Position numbers and translations under genes: made by a program. The notes below the pieces were generated by a model. It searched no databases. It was not told where the DNA came from and saw only the letters and a program-made list of their open reading frames with translations. From Luteimonas sp. FCS-9 (GTDB lineage: Bacteria; Pseudomonadota; Gammaproteobacteria; Xanthomonadales; Xanthomonadaceae), in the NCBI RefSeq assembly GCF_001014645.1, contig NZ_LASZ01000003.1, positions 186,001-250,000 on the forward strand: a DNA stretch of 64,000 nucleotides, given 5' to 3'. Shown piece by piece: positions 53,844 through 63,417 of this stretch; position 1 is the first letter of the stretch, and each line of letters begins with the position of its first letter.

Positions 53844-54410
53844 ATGGCCAGTTATGGCATGAACGACGTCAAGAACGGCCAGAAGATCCTGGTCAACAAC
53901 GAGCCCGCGGTCATCACCGATACCGAATACGTCAAGCCGGGCAAGGGCCAGGCGTTCACGCGGGTCAAGTACCGTCAGATCCGCACCGGCCGGGTGCAGG
54001 AAATCACGATGAAGAGCACCGACTCGGTCGAGGCGGCCGACGTGCTCGACACCGACATGCAGTATCTCTACAGCGACGGCGAGTACTGGCACTTCATGAA
54101 CCCCGAATCGTTCGAGCAGGTGCAGGCCGACAAGGCCGGCATGGGCGGCGCGGAAAAATGGCTCAAGGGCGAGGAGGAATGCGTGGTGACGCTGTGGAAC
54201 GGCACCCCGATCGCGGTCCAGCCGCCGAACTTCGTCGAGCTGCAGATCACCGAGACCGATCCGGGCGTGCGCGGCGACACCTCGGGCGGCGGCGGCAAGC
54301 CGGCGACGCTGGAGACCGGCGCCGTGGTCCGCGTGCCGCTGTTCGTCGGCCAGGAAGAGGTCATCAAGGTCGACACCCGGTCCGGCGAGTACGTCAGCCG
54401 CGTCAAGTGA
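53844..54410 (+). CDS. efp: Elongation factor P
   Basis: EF-P rescues ribosomes stalled at polyproline. The 188-residue protein has three beta domains, with the loop [10 protein letters not shown] carrying Lys34, the lysylation site of EpmA-type EF-Ps. A GCAGGAGCG ribosome-binding site precedes the ATG. It is divergent from epmB, consistent with beta-lysine modification. The sequence keeps the conserved end ([13 protein letters not shown]). Confidence 0.97.
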   Translation: MASYGMNDVKNGQKILVNNEPAVITDTEYVKPGKGQAFTRVKYRQIRTGRVQEITMKSTDSVEAADVLDTDMQYLYSDGEYWHFMNPESFEQVQADKAGMGGAEKWLKGEEECVVTLWNGTPIAVQPPNFVELQITETDPGVRGDTSGGGGKPATLETGAVVRVPLFVGQEEVIKVDTRSGEYVSRVK

Positions 54411-54521
54411 TCGATCCGCAGCGCCATCGCGGCGCGGATCCCTCGTCCCCGCACAGGCGGGGACCGGCGGCCGCGCGACCTGCGCAGTGACGGCAATCGG
54501 GCGCATCGAACGAGGTACCGC

Positions 54522-55868
54522 ATGACAGAGACCACCGCTCCCCGGTCCATCGACCTGCTGATCGAGGCCGGCCACGTCGTGCCGGTCGAGCCGCATGCCG
54601 TCGTGCTCGACGACCATGCGGTCGCGGTGCACCGCGGCGAGATCGTCGCGGTGCTGCCGGTCGCCGAGGCCCGGCAGTGCTTCGCGCCGGCGCAGGCCGT
54701 CCAGCGCCCGCACTCGGCGCTGCTGCCCGGCCTCGTCAATGCGCACACGCACAACCCGATGACGCTGCTGCGCGGGATCGCCGACGACCTGCCGCTCAAG
54801 GTCTGGCTGCAGCAGCACATCTGGCCGACCGAGGGCGCGGTGATGGGCCCGGAGTTCGTCGCCGACGGCGTCACGCTGGCGCTGGCCGAGATGCTCCGCG
54901 GCGGCACCACCTGTGTCAACGAGAACTACTTCTTCCCCGACGTCCAGGCCGCGGTCTACCGACGGCACGGCTTCCGCGCGCGCATCGGCCTGCCGGTCAT
55001 CGATTTCCCGACCGCCTGGGCCAGCAGCGACGACGAGTATTTCGACCGCGCCGGCGAGGTCCACGACCAGTGGCGCGACGATCCGCTGATCGCGACCGCG
55101 TTCGCGCCGCACGCGCCGTACACGGTCAACGACGCCAATTTCGAGCGCGTGCGCATGCTCGCCGACCAGCTCGACGTGCCGGTGCACCTGCACCTGCACG
55201 AGACCGCGCAGGAGGTCGAGCAGTCGCTGCAGCAGTACGGGCAGCGGCCGATCGCGCGGCTCGACCGGCTGGGCCTGGTCAACGACCGCCTGATCGCGGT
55301 GCACATGACCCAGCTCACCGAGGGCGAGATCCACCTGTGCGCCGAGCGCGGCGTCAGCGTCGTGCATTGCCCCGAGTCCAACCTCAAGCTGGCCTCGGGT
55401 TTCTGCCCGGCCTGCGCGCTCGAGCGCGCGGGCGTCAACGTGGCGATCGGCACCGACGGCGTCGCCAGCAACAACGACCTGGACATGTTCGGCGAGACCC
55501 GCACCGCGGCGATCCTGGCCAAGGCGGTCGCCGGCGACGCGGCCGGGTTCGACGCGTTCACCGCGCTGCGCGCCGCGACGCTCGGCGGCGCCTGCGCGAT
55601 CGGGTTCGGCGACCGGATCGGCTCGATCGAGGCCGGCAAGCAGGCCGACCTCGTCTGCGTGGACCTGTCGCCGGTGGAGACCCAGCCACTGCACCACGTG
55701 GTCTCGCAGCTGATCTACGCGACCGGCCGCCACCAGGTCACCGACGTCTGGATCGCGGGGCAGCCCAAACTGCGCGAGCGCACGCTGGTCGGATTCGACC
55801 TCGAGGCGATCGCGGCCAATGCCCGCCAGTGGCGGGATCGCATTTCCACGCTCCGCACCGGCGCATGA
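54522..55868 (+). CDS. mtaD: MtaD-like 5-methylthioadenosine/S-adenosylhomocysteine deaminase
   Basis: This 448-residue amidohydrolase of the TRZ/ATZ family is predicted to deaminate adenosine-type thioethers. Metal ligands include His75 and His77 (VNAHTHNP), the HLHLHE histidine, and the HMTQL histidine, with Asp in [10 protein letters not shown]. Substrate could also be a different deaminated ring. It is 111 bp after efp and 10 bp before ubiG, heading the run mtaD-ubiG-gph. Confidence 0.85.
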   Translation: MTETTAPRSIDLLIEAGHVVPVEPHAVVLDDHAVAVHRGEIVAVLPVAEARQCFAPAQAVQRPHSALLPGLVNAHTHNPMTLLRGIADDLPLKVWLQQHIWPTEGAVMGPEFVADGVTLALAEMLRGGTTCVNENYFFPDVQAAVYRRHGFRARIGLPVIDFPTAWASSDDEYFDRAGEVHDQWRDDPLIATAFAPHAPYTVNDANFERVRMLADQLDVPVHLHLHETAQEVEQSLQQYGQRPIARLDRLGLVNDRLIAVHMTQLTEGEIHLCAERGVSVVHCPESNLKLASGFCPACALERAGVNVAIGTDGVASNNDLDMFGETRTAAILAKAVAGDAAGFDAFTALRAATLGGACAIGFGDRIGSIEAGKQADLVCVDLSPVETQPLHHVVSQLIYATGRHQVTDVWIAGQPKLRERTLVGFDLEAIAANARQWRDRISTLRTGA

Positions 55869-55878
55869 CGAGGCCCGC

Positions 55879-56589
55879 ATGAACGCGCGACACGACAACT
55901 ACGATCAGGCCGAGCTCGACAAGTTCGGCGCGCTGGCCAGCCGCTGGTGGGACACCGACGGTCCGCAGCGCCCGCTGCATGCGCTCAATCCCGCGCGCCT
56001 GGAGTACGTGCGCGCGCGGACCAGGCTCGACGGCGCCGACGTGCTCGACGTGGGCTGCGGCGGCGGATTGCTCAGCGAGGCGATGGCGCGGGTCGGCGCC
56101 AAGGTCACCGGCATCGACCTCGCCGAGGACCTCGTCAAGGTGGCGCGCCTGCACGGCCTGGAGTCGGGGGTGCAGGCCGACTATCGCGTGCAGTCGGTCG
56201 AGGCGCTGGCGGCCGAGCGCCCGGCCAGCTACGACGTCGTGACCTGCATGGAGATGCTCGAGCACGTGCCCGATCCGGCGGCGATCCTGCGCGCCTGCGC
56301 GACGCTGCTGCGGCCCGGCGGCCACCTGTTCGTGTCCACGCTCAACCGCACGCCGGCCGCGTTCGCGCTGGCGATCGTCGGCGCCGAGTACGTCGCCCGG
56401 CTGCTGCCGCGCGGCACCCATCGCTACGAGAGCTTCATCCGGCCGTCCGAGCTCGCCGGCTGGCTGCGCGAGGCGGGCCTGCAGCTCGACGACGTCAGCG
56501 GCCTGATGTACGAGCCGTGGCGCAACGCGGCCCGGCTGGTCCGCCGCACCGACGTCAACTACGTCGCCTGGGCGCGGAAGCCCAAGTGA
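55879..56589 (+). CDS. ubiG: Ubiquinone biosynthesis O-methyltransferase
   Basis: UbiG performs the two O-methylations in ubiquinone synthesis. The 236-residue protein has the SAM-binding glycine motif [11 protein letters not shown], the acidic [16 protein letters not shown]-type post-motif region, and the family end [15 protein letters not shown]. The start is [24 protein letters not shown], a conserved opening. It lies 10 bp after mtaD, and its stop overlaps the gph start by 4 bp. Confidence 0.95.
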   Translation: MNARHDNYDQAELDKFGALASRWWDTDGPQRPLHALNPARLEYVRARTRLDGADVLDVGCGGGLLSEAMARVGAKVTGIDLAEDLVKVARLHGLESGVQADYRVQSVEALAAERPASYDVVTCMEMLEHVPDPAAILRACATLLRPGGHLFVSTLNRTPAAFALAIVGAEYVARLLPRGTHRYESFIRPSELAGWLREAGLQLDDVSGLMYEPWRNAARLVRRTDVNYVAWARKPK

Positions 56590-57284
56590 GCGGCGCGGCG
56601 ACAGCGCCGGTGGCGGTGACGTTCCCGGCCGGCGTGCTGTTCGATCTCGACGGCACGTTGCTCGACAGCGCGCCGGACATGCTCGCGACGGTCAATCGGA
56701 TGCGGGGTGCGCGCGGCCGTCCGCCGCTGGCGCTGGCCGACATCCGCCCCGTGGTCTCGCGCGGGGCGCGGGCGATGGCCGCGGTCGCGTTCCCGGAACG
56801 CGATGCCGAGGGCGTCGTCGCGCTGGTCCCCGAGTTCCTGGCCGTCTACGGCGAGGAACTGGGCCGCCACAGCCGTCCGTTCGACGGCGTGGAGACGATG
56901 CTGGCCGCGCTCGAGGCCGCCGGCACGCCGTGGGGCATCGTCACCAACAAGCCCGAATACCTGGCGCGGCGCATCGTGCCGCAGCTCGGCTGGCAGGACC
57001 GCTGCGCGGTGCTGGTCGGCGGCGACACGCTGGCGCAGCGCAAGCCGCATCCGCTGCCGCTGCAGCACGCGTCGGCGGCGATCGGCGTGCCCGCATGCGA
57101 CTGCGTCTACGTCGGCGACGATGCGCGCGACATCCTCGCCGCGCGCGCGGCCGGCATGCCGTCGGTCGTCGCGCTGTGGGGCTATCGCCTCGACGACGAC
57201 GATCCGATCGCCTGGCAGGGCGACGTCATGATTGACGCCCCCGAAGCGCTGCTGCAGCCCGCCGCATGGCCGCGCCCGGCATGA
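56586..57284 (+). CDS. gph: Phosphoglycolate phosphatase (HAD superfamily)
   Basis: Gph dephosphorylates 2-phosphoglycolate made during DNA-repair and metabolic turnover. The 232-residue protein has the HAD motif 1 [13 protein letters not shown], motif 2 in GIVTNKPEY, motif 3 KPHPLPL and motif 4 VGDDARDI. The GTG start overlaps the ubiG stop (GTGA). The pairing ubiG-gph is conserved in many gammaproteobacteria. Confidence 0.92.
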   Translation: MSGAATAPVAVTFPAGVLFDLDGTLLDSAPDMLATVNRMRGARGRPPLALADIRPVVSRGARAMAAVAFPERDAEGVVALVPEFLAVYGEELGRHSRPFDGVETMLAALEAAGTPWGIVTNKPEYLARRIVPQLGWQDRCAVLVGGDTLAQRKPHPLPLQHASAAIGVPACDCVYVGDDARDILAARAAGMPSVVALWGYRLDDDDPIAWQGDVMIDAPEALLQPAAWPRPA

Positions 57285-57946
57285 GCGCGTCCCCGCACGA
57301 CGACGACTTCCTGGCCAAGTGGCAGGCGCGGTGGCCGGAGTGGCGCATCGGTCTGGCATTCGTCGCGCCGGAACTGCGCGAGCGCGTCCAGGCCTGGTTC
57401 GCACTGCTCGACGAGTTCGGCGAGGCCGCCTGGGGCGGCAGCGACCCGACGCCCGGACTGGCCAAGCTGGCCTGGTGGCAGGAGGAACTGCAGGGCTGGG
57501 AGAAGGGCGCGCGCCGGCATCCGTTGGCCGTCCACCTGCATCGGCAGGCCGCGCTCTGGGGCACGCTGGCGCTCGCGTTGCGGCTGCTTCCGGCCACGCG
57601 CGAGCCCGCGGCCGAGCCGGGCGCGCACCTGGAGCGGCTGCACGATCTCGCCCTGGCCGTGGCCGCGTGCGAGATGGCGCTGTTCGGCGACGGCGGCCGC
57701 GACAGCGGGGACGGGCGCATCACCGCGGCGCCGCTGCTCGCGCCGCAGGCGATGCTGCGCGGCGACCAGGCGCTGGCCGCGCACCTGCTGGCACGGTGGC
57801 CGCAGCGCGACGGCGGCACCCGGCCGCGGCGGATCGGCAACGCGATCGTCGCGGCCCGGCTGCGGGCGCTGGCCCGGCACGGGCAAGTGCGACCGGCCAA
57901 CGGCCTGGCGCTGCTCTGGCTGGGCTGGCGCGCGGCCCGCGGCTGA
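57281..57946 (+). CDS. Squalene/phytoene-synthase-like protein, probably inactive
   Basis: This 221-residue alpha-helical protein resembles the squalene/phytoene synthase fold (LAKWQARWPEWRIGLAFVAPELRERVQAWFALLDEFGEAAW), with the linker LAKLAWWQEELQGWEKG typical of these proteins. The two Asp-rich motifs of active enzymes are not seen. It is shorter than true synthases (about 280-350). The start overlaps the gph stop by 4 bp (ATGA), which implies coupled expression. Function is unknown; NDUFAF6-like proteins of this fold act in complex I assembly. The call is inferred from pattern. Confidence 0.6.
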   Translation: MSASPHDDDFLAKWQARWPEWRIGLAFVAPELRERVQAWFALLDEFGEAAWGGSDPTPGLAKLAWWQEELQGWEKGARRHPLAVHLHRQAALWGTLALALRLLPATREPAAEPGAHLERLHDLALAVAACEMALFGDGGRDSGDGRITAAPLLAPQAMLRGDQALAAHLLARWPQRDGGTRPRRIGNAIVAARLRALARHGQVRPANGLALLWLGWRAARG

Positions 57947-58060
57947 GCCGCCACGCGTGCCCGCACGACACGCTGCGTTGCAGGGCGTCGGCCGGGAGAG
58001 CCGTTAAACTGCGTGGCCGACGCCCGACCGGGCGTCGTTCCGTCCCCCGCGAGCGAACCC

Positions 58061-58972
58061 TTGAGCGATCCAGTCCGTCACCCCGTCCTTCCCGATGTCG
58101 CCGGCGACCAGGCCCAGGCGGCGCGCCTGCTCGACTGGGTCGGCATGGCGGAGATCGCGCTGCCGCTGCGCATCGAGGACGGCGACGGCCATGCGGTCAC
58201 GGTACCGGCACGCGCCGACATCGGCGTCAACCTGGTCGATCCCGATGCGCGCGGCATCCACATGTCGCGGCTGTACCTGCACCTGCAGGACGCGCTGGTG
58301 CGCGAGACGCTCGGGCGCGACACGCTCGCACGCGTGCTGGCCGACTGCATCTCCTCCCAGCGCGGGCTGGCCGACCGCGTGCAGCTGACGCTGCGCTACG
58401 GCCAGCTGCTGCGTCGCCCTGCGCTGGCCAGCGACCACAGCGGCTGGAAGACATACCCGGTCGAGATCGACGCGGTGCTGGGGCCCGACGGCCTGGCGCT
58501 GACGCTGACGCTCTCGGTCGAGTACTCCAGCACGTGCCCGGCCTCGGCCGCGCTGTCGCGGCAGCTCAACGCGGCGCGGTTCGCGACCGATTTCGCAGGC
58601 AGCGCGCCCGGCTTCGACGCCGTGCACGACTGGTTGGCCTCGCCGCGCGGCCTGGCCGCGACCCCGCACGCGCAGCGCAGCCGGGCGACGGTGCGGCTGC
58701 GCCTGGCGCCCGACGTCGACGCTTTGCCGGTGCTGTCGCTGGTCGATGCGCTCGAACTGGCGCTGGGCACGCCGGTCCAGACCGCGGTCAAGCGCGAGGA
58801 CGAGCAGGCATTCGCGGCGCTCAACGCCGAGAACCTGATGTTCTGCGAGGACGCGGCCCGTCGCGTCGCCGCCGTGCTGGCGGCCGATCCGCGCGTGGCG
58901 CGGTTCGAGGCGACCGTCGCCCACTTCGAGAGCCTGCACGCGCACGACGCCGTCGCCCGCGTCAGCGGCTGA
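58061..58972 (+). CDS. folE2: GTP cyclohydrolase FolE2
   Basis: FolE2 (type IB) makes dihydroneopterin triphosphate from GTP in folate and queuosine synthesis and does not need zinc. The 303-residue protein has the conserved ALPLRIEDG opening region, the DARGIHMSRLY motif, the EYSSTCPASAALSRQLN region and the C-terminal KREDEQAFAALNAENLMFCEDAARR. A TTG at 58061 is favoured by family length (start LSDPVRHPVLPD); a GTG at 58013 would add 16 residues. The start is uncertain. Confidence 0.9.
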   Translation: MSDPVRHPVLPDVAGDQAQAARLLDWVGMAEIALPLRIEDGDGHAVTVPARADIGVNLVDPDARGIHMSRLYLHLQDALVRETLGRDTLARVLADCISSQRGLADRVQLTLRYGQLLRRPALASDHSGWKTYPVEIDAVLGPDGLALTLTLSVEYSSTCPASAALSRQLNAARFATDFAGSAPGFDAVHDWLASPRGLAATPHAQRSRATVRLRLAPDVDALPVLSLVDALELALGTPVQTAVKREDEQAFAALNAENLMFCEDAARRVAAVLAADPRVARFEATVAHFESLHAHDAVARVSG

Positions 58973-59039
58973 GGCCTGTCGCTTCGACGAGGGCGACCTT
59001 CCGGTCGCGCCCGCCGATCGGGGCGCCCGCGAATCTTCC

Positions 59040-59108
59040 GTAGGAGCGCGCCCGCGCGCGATGACGCTTTCCCGCTGAAGTCCCCATCGCGCGCGAGCGC
59101 GCTCCTAC
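59040..59108. repeat. REP-like inverted pair, copy 3
   Basis: Left arm 59040-59062 (GTAGGAGCGCGCCCGCGCGC and on) and right arm 59084-59108 (CCATCGCGCGCGAGCGCGCT and on) face each other with a 21-bp spacer. The cores differ from copy 2 by CCC for CTT. The copy lies between folE2 and the autotransporter terminator. Confidence 0.85.
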
Positions 59109-59158
59109 GGGAGTGAAGAATGCCGCGGGCATCCGGGCCGCTACAGAACGGAAACGGA

Positions 59159-59182
59159 ACGGGGCGGCCGAAGCCGCCCCGT
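59159..59182 (-). terminator. Intrinsic terminator of the autotransporter gene
   Basis: A 10-bp stem (ACGGGGCGGC / GCCGCCCCGT) is capped by TTCG and followed on the minus strand by a T-rich run (TTCCGTTTCCGTT), 24 bp after the stop. The UUCG tetraloop is very stable. Confidence 0.85.
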
Positions 59183-59205
59183 CCGCGAACGCCGACCCGG
59201 TGCGC

Positions 59206-62200
59206 TCAGAACTGCAGTGAGAACCGGGCGTTGGCGCCGTGGTCGCGGGCGTCGTCGGAAAGCGCGCCGCTGTAGCCGATCTCCAGCAGGCTGTTGGCCG
59301 ACGTCCGGGCGGCGATGCCCAGCTCGACCAGCGTCGCCTCGTCGGAGATCGACGGGCTGGTCACCCCGTACCAGCGGCTGCCGTCGAACGACAGCTGCGT
59401 GTCGTGTACCTGGTCGCCACCGGCGTAGCGGTAGCCCAGGTTGCCGCGCAGGCTCAGCCAGCTCTGGTCCTGGGCGGTGCCGCGCAGGTTCACGTTGAAG
59501 CGCACGCCGGCCGTGCTCAGGTCGACACGGGTGTCGCCGTCGCGACCGGCCAGCGCCGCGGCGCCGCCGTCCTCGACGAAGCCGTCGTGGTCGAGCTCGA
59601 CGTGGGCGTACTGCAGGTACGGCTCCAGTTCCCAGCGCTCGTTGCCGAAGCGGTAGCCCAGTTCGGCGAAGGCCTGCCACGCGTTCGCGTCGTAGCGGCC
59701 GTGCACGCCGTCGGCGAAGCCGGCGAACGCGACGTCGCGCTCGACATCCAGCTCGTGCCACGCGTACGTGTAGCCCACGCGCAGGCCCAGGCCGTCCCAC
59801 GCCTGGCTGCCGTAGACGCCCACGTGGCGGGTGTCGGCATCGCCCTTGGACGCGCGACCGCGGACGTCGAAGTCCGTGCTGCCGACGCCGCCGAACGCGC
59901 CGACCCGCCAGCCGCCGTCGAACTGGCGGTCGATGCCGACCAGCGCCGCGGTGCCGTTGTACTGCGCGCGCGCGGCGTTGCCGTCGCCGCCGACCCGGCC
60001 GCCCTGGCGGTGCACCTCGACCCATGCGCCGGTGTTCGCGTCGGCGTCGCGCTGGCCGCGGAAGCCGTCGTGTCCGGCCGAGGCGCGGGCGAGGGCGGCA
60101 TCGCGGACCAAGCGCCCGCTGTCGATCAGGATCTGCTGCGCGCTGGCGTGGATCTCGCCCGAGAGCTGGTCGAACGCATTGCGCGCGCCGGCTTCGCCGA
60201 GCTGGGTCAGCGGCACCAGCAGGCCCTGGTCGTCGGGCAGCGCATCGAGCGCCGCCGCGGTGGCACGCTGGTTGCCGGTCTGCGCCGCGGTGGCGAGCGC
60301 CGCGCCGCGGACCACGCCCACGTCGATGGCGTTCGGTCCGTACAGCAGCGACAGCGACAGGAACGGCGACAGCGCACTGGTATCGACGGTGTCGAAGGTG
60401 CCGGTCACACCGCCCTGCGCGGAGACGATGCGGTACTCCTGGCCGAGCAGGTAGGTGCCGGGCAGGCGGCTGGCGACGAGTGTGCCGCCGAGCAGCGTGG
60501 CCGAGCCGGTGACCGACAGCAGGTCGGCCAGATCCGGCGGCTGCAGCTCGGCGACCAGCGTGGCGTCCGCCGTCTGCACGTAGTCGCCGTCGACGACCAG
60601 CGTGCCGATCGAGTTGCCGGGTGCGATCGTACCGGCCACCCAGGTGTCGCCGAGCGTGCCGCTGCCGCCCAGCGTGCCGAGCGTCTCGACGCGGGTCTGC
60701 CCGCCCTCGACCGCGCCATTTACGACGGCGACGCCGCGTCCTAGGATCGCGCCGGTGTCGGCGTCGACGACGCCGGTCACCGTCAGCGCGGTGTCCTCTA
60801 GGCGACCGTCCTCGGCGATCAGCAGGCGACCGCCCTGGACGAGCACGTCGTCGGCGAGCGCGTTGCGGCCGGCCAGCTCCAGCGTGCCGCCGGTCACCGT
60901 GGCGCCGTTGAAGCTGTTGTCGCCCGACAGGCGCAGCCAGCCGCCGGCATTGGAGTGGAACCCGAGCCGGCCCGGCCCGCCGATGTCGTTGGTCCAGTCG
61001 TCCCAGGCATCGCCCTCCCAGACCTTGGTGCCGCCGGCGGCCTGGTCCATGACGATGTCGGTGTCGACGCGCAGCTGGCCATAGCCTTCGATCGCCGCTT
61101 CGAGGTTCAGCAGGCCCCAGCCGTAGATGTCGTCGACGCCTTCCTCGCCCAGGTCGGTGGCGGTGGTGAGCATGACGTCGCGGATCTGGTGGCCTTCGAG
61201 ATACGGGAAACGCTCGAACAGCAGGCCGAGCGCGCCGGTCACGTGCGGCGCCGCCATCGAGGTGCCGGTGTAGTCGGCATACGCGTACTCCACACCCCCG
61301 TTGCGATCCTCGAACTCGTAGCGCACGTTGCCGGCATCGTCGACGACGATGTCGGTGCCGGTCGGGCTGCCATCGAGCACGGAGGATGTGATGTTCGTGC
61401 CCGGCGCGGCGATGCACCACTGCGCCGCGGCACCGCAACGCATCGAGCTGGCGGACAGCACGCCGTCCTCATCGAGATTGGCCACGGCGACCCAGTACTT
61501 CTCGATGTCCGGAAACAGATAGGGCGTCATTCCGGGGATCGTCGTGATCGGTTGTTCCTCGAGCGTGTCGCCAGGCGCGTTCGTGTTGCCTGCCGCAACG
61601 ACCTGCAGCATGCCCGACTGCCGGGAGGCCTCCGCCATTGCCGCCAACTGCTCGTAGATCCCCGGATCGCTGTCCTCGAGGCCGTCGAGCAACTCGTGCA
61701 CGGTGGCATTGTCGCGGATGGTGTAGCCCCAGCCCCAGCTGTGGTTCATCGCGCGCACGCCGTGCGCGATGGCCTGGTCGTACATGCCGACGAGTGCCGA
61801 CGTCGATGCCCCCATGGACAGCGAAACGCAGCCGATGCCCAAGAACCCGCACAGCAGGTCGGGAATCTCTTCGTAGCTGTCGGAGAACAGGCGGGCGGAA
61901 CTCAGATCGGCGCCCCAGGCCACGCCGTGCATGCCCGAGCCATCACGGTTGGCCGCCATCGTGCCGGCGACATGGGTACCGTGACTCTCGTAGCTGTAGC
62001 AGACCTGGCCGACACAGTCCTCGAAGCCGGGATTGAGAAACGGTCGCAGGGATTCGTCGATGTACAGACCGCTGACAGCGGCCTCGTCGCCCTTCGTATG
62101 GAAGCAGGCATCGGGACCGCCGAGGGTGCCCTCCTGGGTGCACAGCGAGCCGTCGTCGAGCACGTCGGCCATCGCGATCCCACGGTGATCCTTGCCCGCG

Positions 62201-62679
62201 AATTCAGGATGGTCGAACCCCACGCCCGAGTCCAGCAGTCCCAGCCGGACGCCGGCGCCGCTGAGTCCGCGCGCGTAGGCGTGATGGGCATTGATGACCT
62301 CCAGGCCCCAATCGGCCTGGAATTCCTCGGTGACCCACGACGTCGGATCCGAGGGCTGCACAGGCGTATCGGCGGCGACGAGCGCGTGTGCGACGCCGAC
62401 CGAGGCAGGCTGGGCCGGCGCGGCATTGCGCAGACGCCAGCGCGCGCTGAAGCCATCGGCGAACAACGCCGGCTGCACCTGGATCGCGGCGGCCTCTCGA
62501 TTCGAAAAAGCCCGCGAAATCGCGGACTCGACCGTGGGATCCGTGCCATCGGACGGCGTCGTCTGCGCTGCGCCCGGCAGGGCGACGAGCGCGAGGAGGG
62601 CGCCAGTAACGGCAACGGCAAGACGTGAGCGCGGCATGCGCGTCTTGCGGGAGGATGGAACGGCCTTGCTTCGAGTCAT
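59206..62679 (-). CDS. Subtilisin-like serine protease autotransporter
   Basis: This 1157-residue type V secreted protease has a signal peptide (about 15-40) after a basic N-terminus and a passenger with the S8 catalytic triad: Asp150 (LDSGVGFDH), His233 (HGTHVAG) and Ser474 (GTSMAAPH). A passenger-associated repeat region follows (GGTLELAGRNALA and GSGTLGDTWVAGTI, about 620-720). A C-terminal beta-barrel (about 850-1157) ends in a terminal Phe (ARFSLQF). An insert of about 80 residues between Asp and His carries four cysteines. It is likely displayed or released at the surface. A terminator follows. Confidence 0.92.
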   Translation of the reverse strand: MTRSKAVPSSRKTRMPRSRLAVAVTGALLALVALPGAAQTTPSDGTDPTVESAISRAFSNREAAAIQVQPALFADGFSARWRLRNAAPAQPASVGVAHALVAADTPVQPSDPTSWVTEEFQADWGLEVINAHHAYARGLSGAGVRLGLLDSGVGFDHPEFAGKDHRGIAMADVLDDGSLCTQEGTLGGPDACFHTKGDEAAVSGLYIDESLRPFLNPGFEDCVGQVCYSYESHGTHVAGTMAANRDGSGMHGVAWGADLSSARLFSDSYEEIPDLLCGFLGIGCVSLSMGASTSALVGMYDQAIAHGVRAMNHSWGWGYTIRDNATVHELLDGLEDSDPGIYEQLAAMAEASRQSGMLQVVAAGNTNAPGDTLEEQPITTIPGMTPYLFPDIEKYWVAVANLDEDGVLSASSMRCGAAAQWCIAAPGTNITSSVLDGSPTGTDIVVDDAGNVRYEFEDRNGGVEYAYADYTGTSMAAPHVTGALGLLFERFPYLEGHQIRDVMLTTATDLGEEGVDDIYGWGLLNLEAAIEGYGQLRVDTDIVMDQAAGGTKVWEGDAWDDWTNDIGGPGRLGFHSNAGGWLRLSGDNSFNGATVTGGTLELAGRNALADDVLVQGGRLLIAEDGRLEDTALTVTGVVDADTGAILGRGVAVVNGAVEGGQTRVETLGTLGGSGTLGDTWVAGTIAPGNSIGTLVVDGDYVQTADATLVAELQPPDLADLLSVTGSATLLGGTLVASRLPGTYLLGQEYRIVSAQGGVTGTFDTVDTSALSPFLSLSLLYGPNAIDVGVVRGAALATAAQTGNQRATAAALDALPDDQGLLVPLTQLGEAGARNAFDQLSGEIHASAQQILIDSGRLVRDAALARASAGHDGFRGQRDADANTGAWVEVHRQGGRVGGDGNAARAQYNGTAALVGIDRQFDGGWRVGAFGGVGSTDFDVRGRASKGDADTRHVGVYGSQAWDGLGLRVGYTYAWHELDVERDVAFAGFADGVHGRYDANAWQAFAELGYRFGNERWELEPYLQYAHVELDHDGFVEDGGAAALAGRDGDTRVDLSTAGVRFNVNLRGTAQDQSWLSLRGNLGYRYAGGDQVHDTQLSFDGSRWYGVTSPSISDEATLVELGIAARTSANSLLEIGYSGALSDDARDHGANARFSLQF

Positions 62680-62797
62680 GCTGCTTTCCCTGAGTTGACT
62701 GGAACGGACGCCGCCGCGGATCGATTCGATCCAGCGGACGTTCATCAATCCTAACCCGGGATGAAGATGCGCGACGTCACCTGCGCCTCACTTCCGC

Positions 62798-63196
62798 TCA
62801 CTCGTCCGCCAGGACGTGGATGCGGATCGGCAACGTGCGTTGGTGGCCTGGGCGATGGACCTGCAGCGTCCAGTCCCCGGTGCTGTCGGGTGTCCGCAGG
62901 ACGACGCGGCCGTCGTGACCGACCACCACCATGTCGGCACCGGTCTGGATCCTGCTGCCCGGGGGCGCCAGGCCCTCGATGCTCGTGCCTCGAACCGCAG
63001 TGAGCGGAAAGCGCACCCGGGAGCCTGCCACTTCCCGACCGGGTTGCGTCAATGCAGGTGTGTGCGCCGCGTCGCGTTCGACCACGGAGCTCGATGCACG
63101 CATGATCGGCTTGTCCACGCACCCGGACACGGCTGGCAGCATCAGGAGTGCCGCGCAGAGCGTGCCTTTTGTCCTCGTGGTGCCGCACAAGCCCAT
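62798..63196 (-). CDS. Small lipoprotein of unknown function
   Basis: This 132-residue lipoprotein has a signal peptide with the lipobox VSGC (Cys23), then a Ser/Arg linker and a soluble C-terminal region of about 75 residues (LTAVRGTSIEGLAPPGSRIQTGADMVVVG). The latter has the look of a small beta-sandwich, like C-terminal domains of ushers, but that likeness is only by pattern. Its start codon lies in the duplicated gene-end segment (63192-63411), just where the copied M23 tail ends. Function is not known. Confidence 0.55.
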   Translation of the reverse strand: MGLCGTTRTKGTLCAALLMLPAVSGCVDKPIMRASSSVVERDAAHTPALTQPGREVAGSRVRFPLTAVRGTSIEGLAPPGSRIQTGADMVVVGHDGRVVLRTPDSTGDWTLQVHRPGHQRTLPIRIHVLADE

Positions 63197-63411
63197 CTCA
63201 ACGCTCCAACACCAGTTGCGGATCGATCCGGACGTCGAACCGCGCCTCCATGATCCCCGCGTTGCGGCGCTGACGAACGCGCCGCCGCGCGTGGGGAGGG
63301 CAAACGACGTGGGCACCCATCTCAGCGCTCCAGCACCGCGCCTCCATGATCCCCACATTGCGGCGCTGACGAACGCGCCGCCGCGCGTGGGGAGGGCAAA
63401 CGACGTGGACA
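63192..63411. repeat. Tandem copies of the M23 gene end
   Basis: Two direct units lie at 63192-63315 (124 bp) and 63316-63411 (96 bp, with a 28-bp internal deletion). Each begins with the CCCATCTCA element found at the true gene end (63412 on). Unit 1 and the end of the M23 gene both encode, on the minus strand, RIDPQLVLER and a stop. The rest of each unit (CTCCATGATCCCC and GCGGCGCTGACGAACGCGCC) is not in the M23 gene. It probably records a duplicated or decayed second copy. Confidence 0.8.
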
Positions 63412-63417
63412 CCCATC

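Noticed and set aside
52707-55898. One 1063-codon frame covering epmB plus sequence antisense to efp and mtaD
   Set aside because: Only its last part is the EpmB enzyme. The upstream part is antisense to efp and mtaD, and the true start is at 53747.
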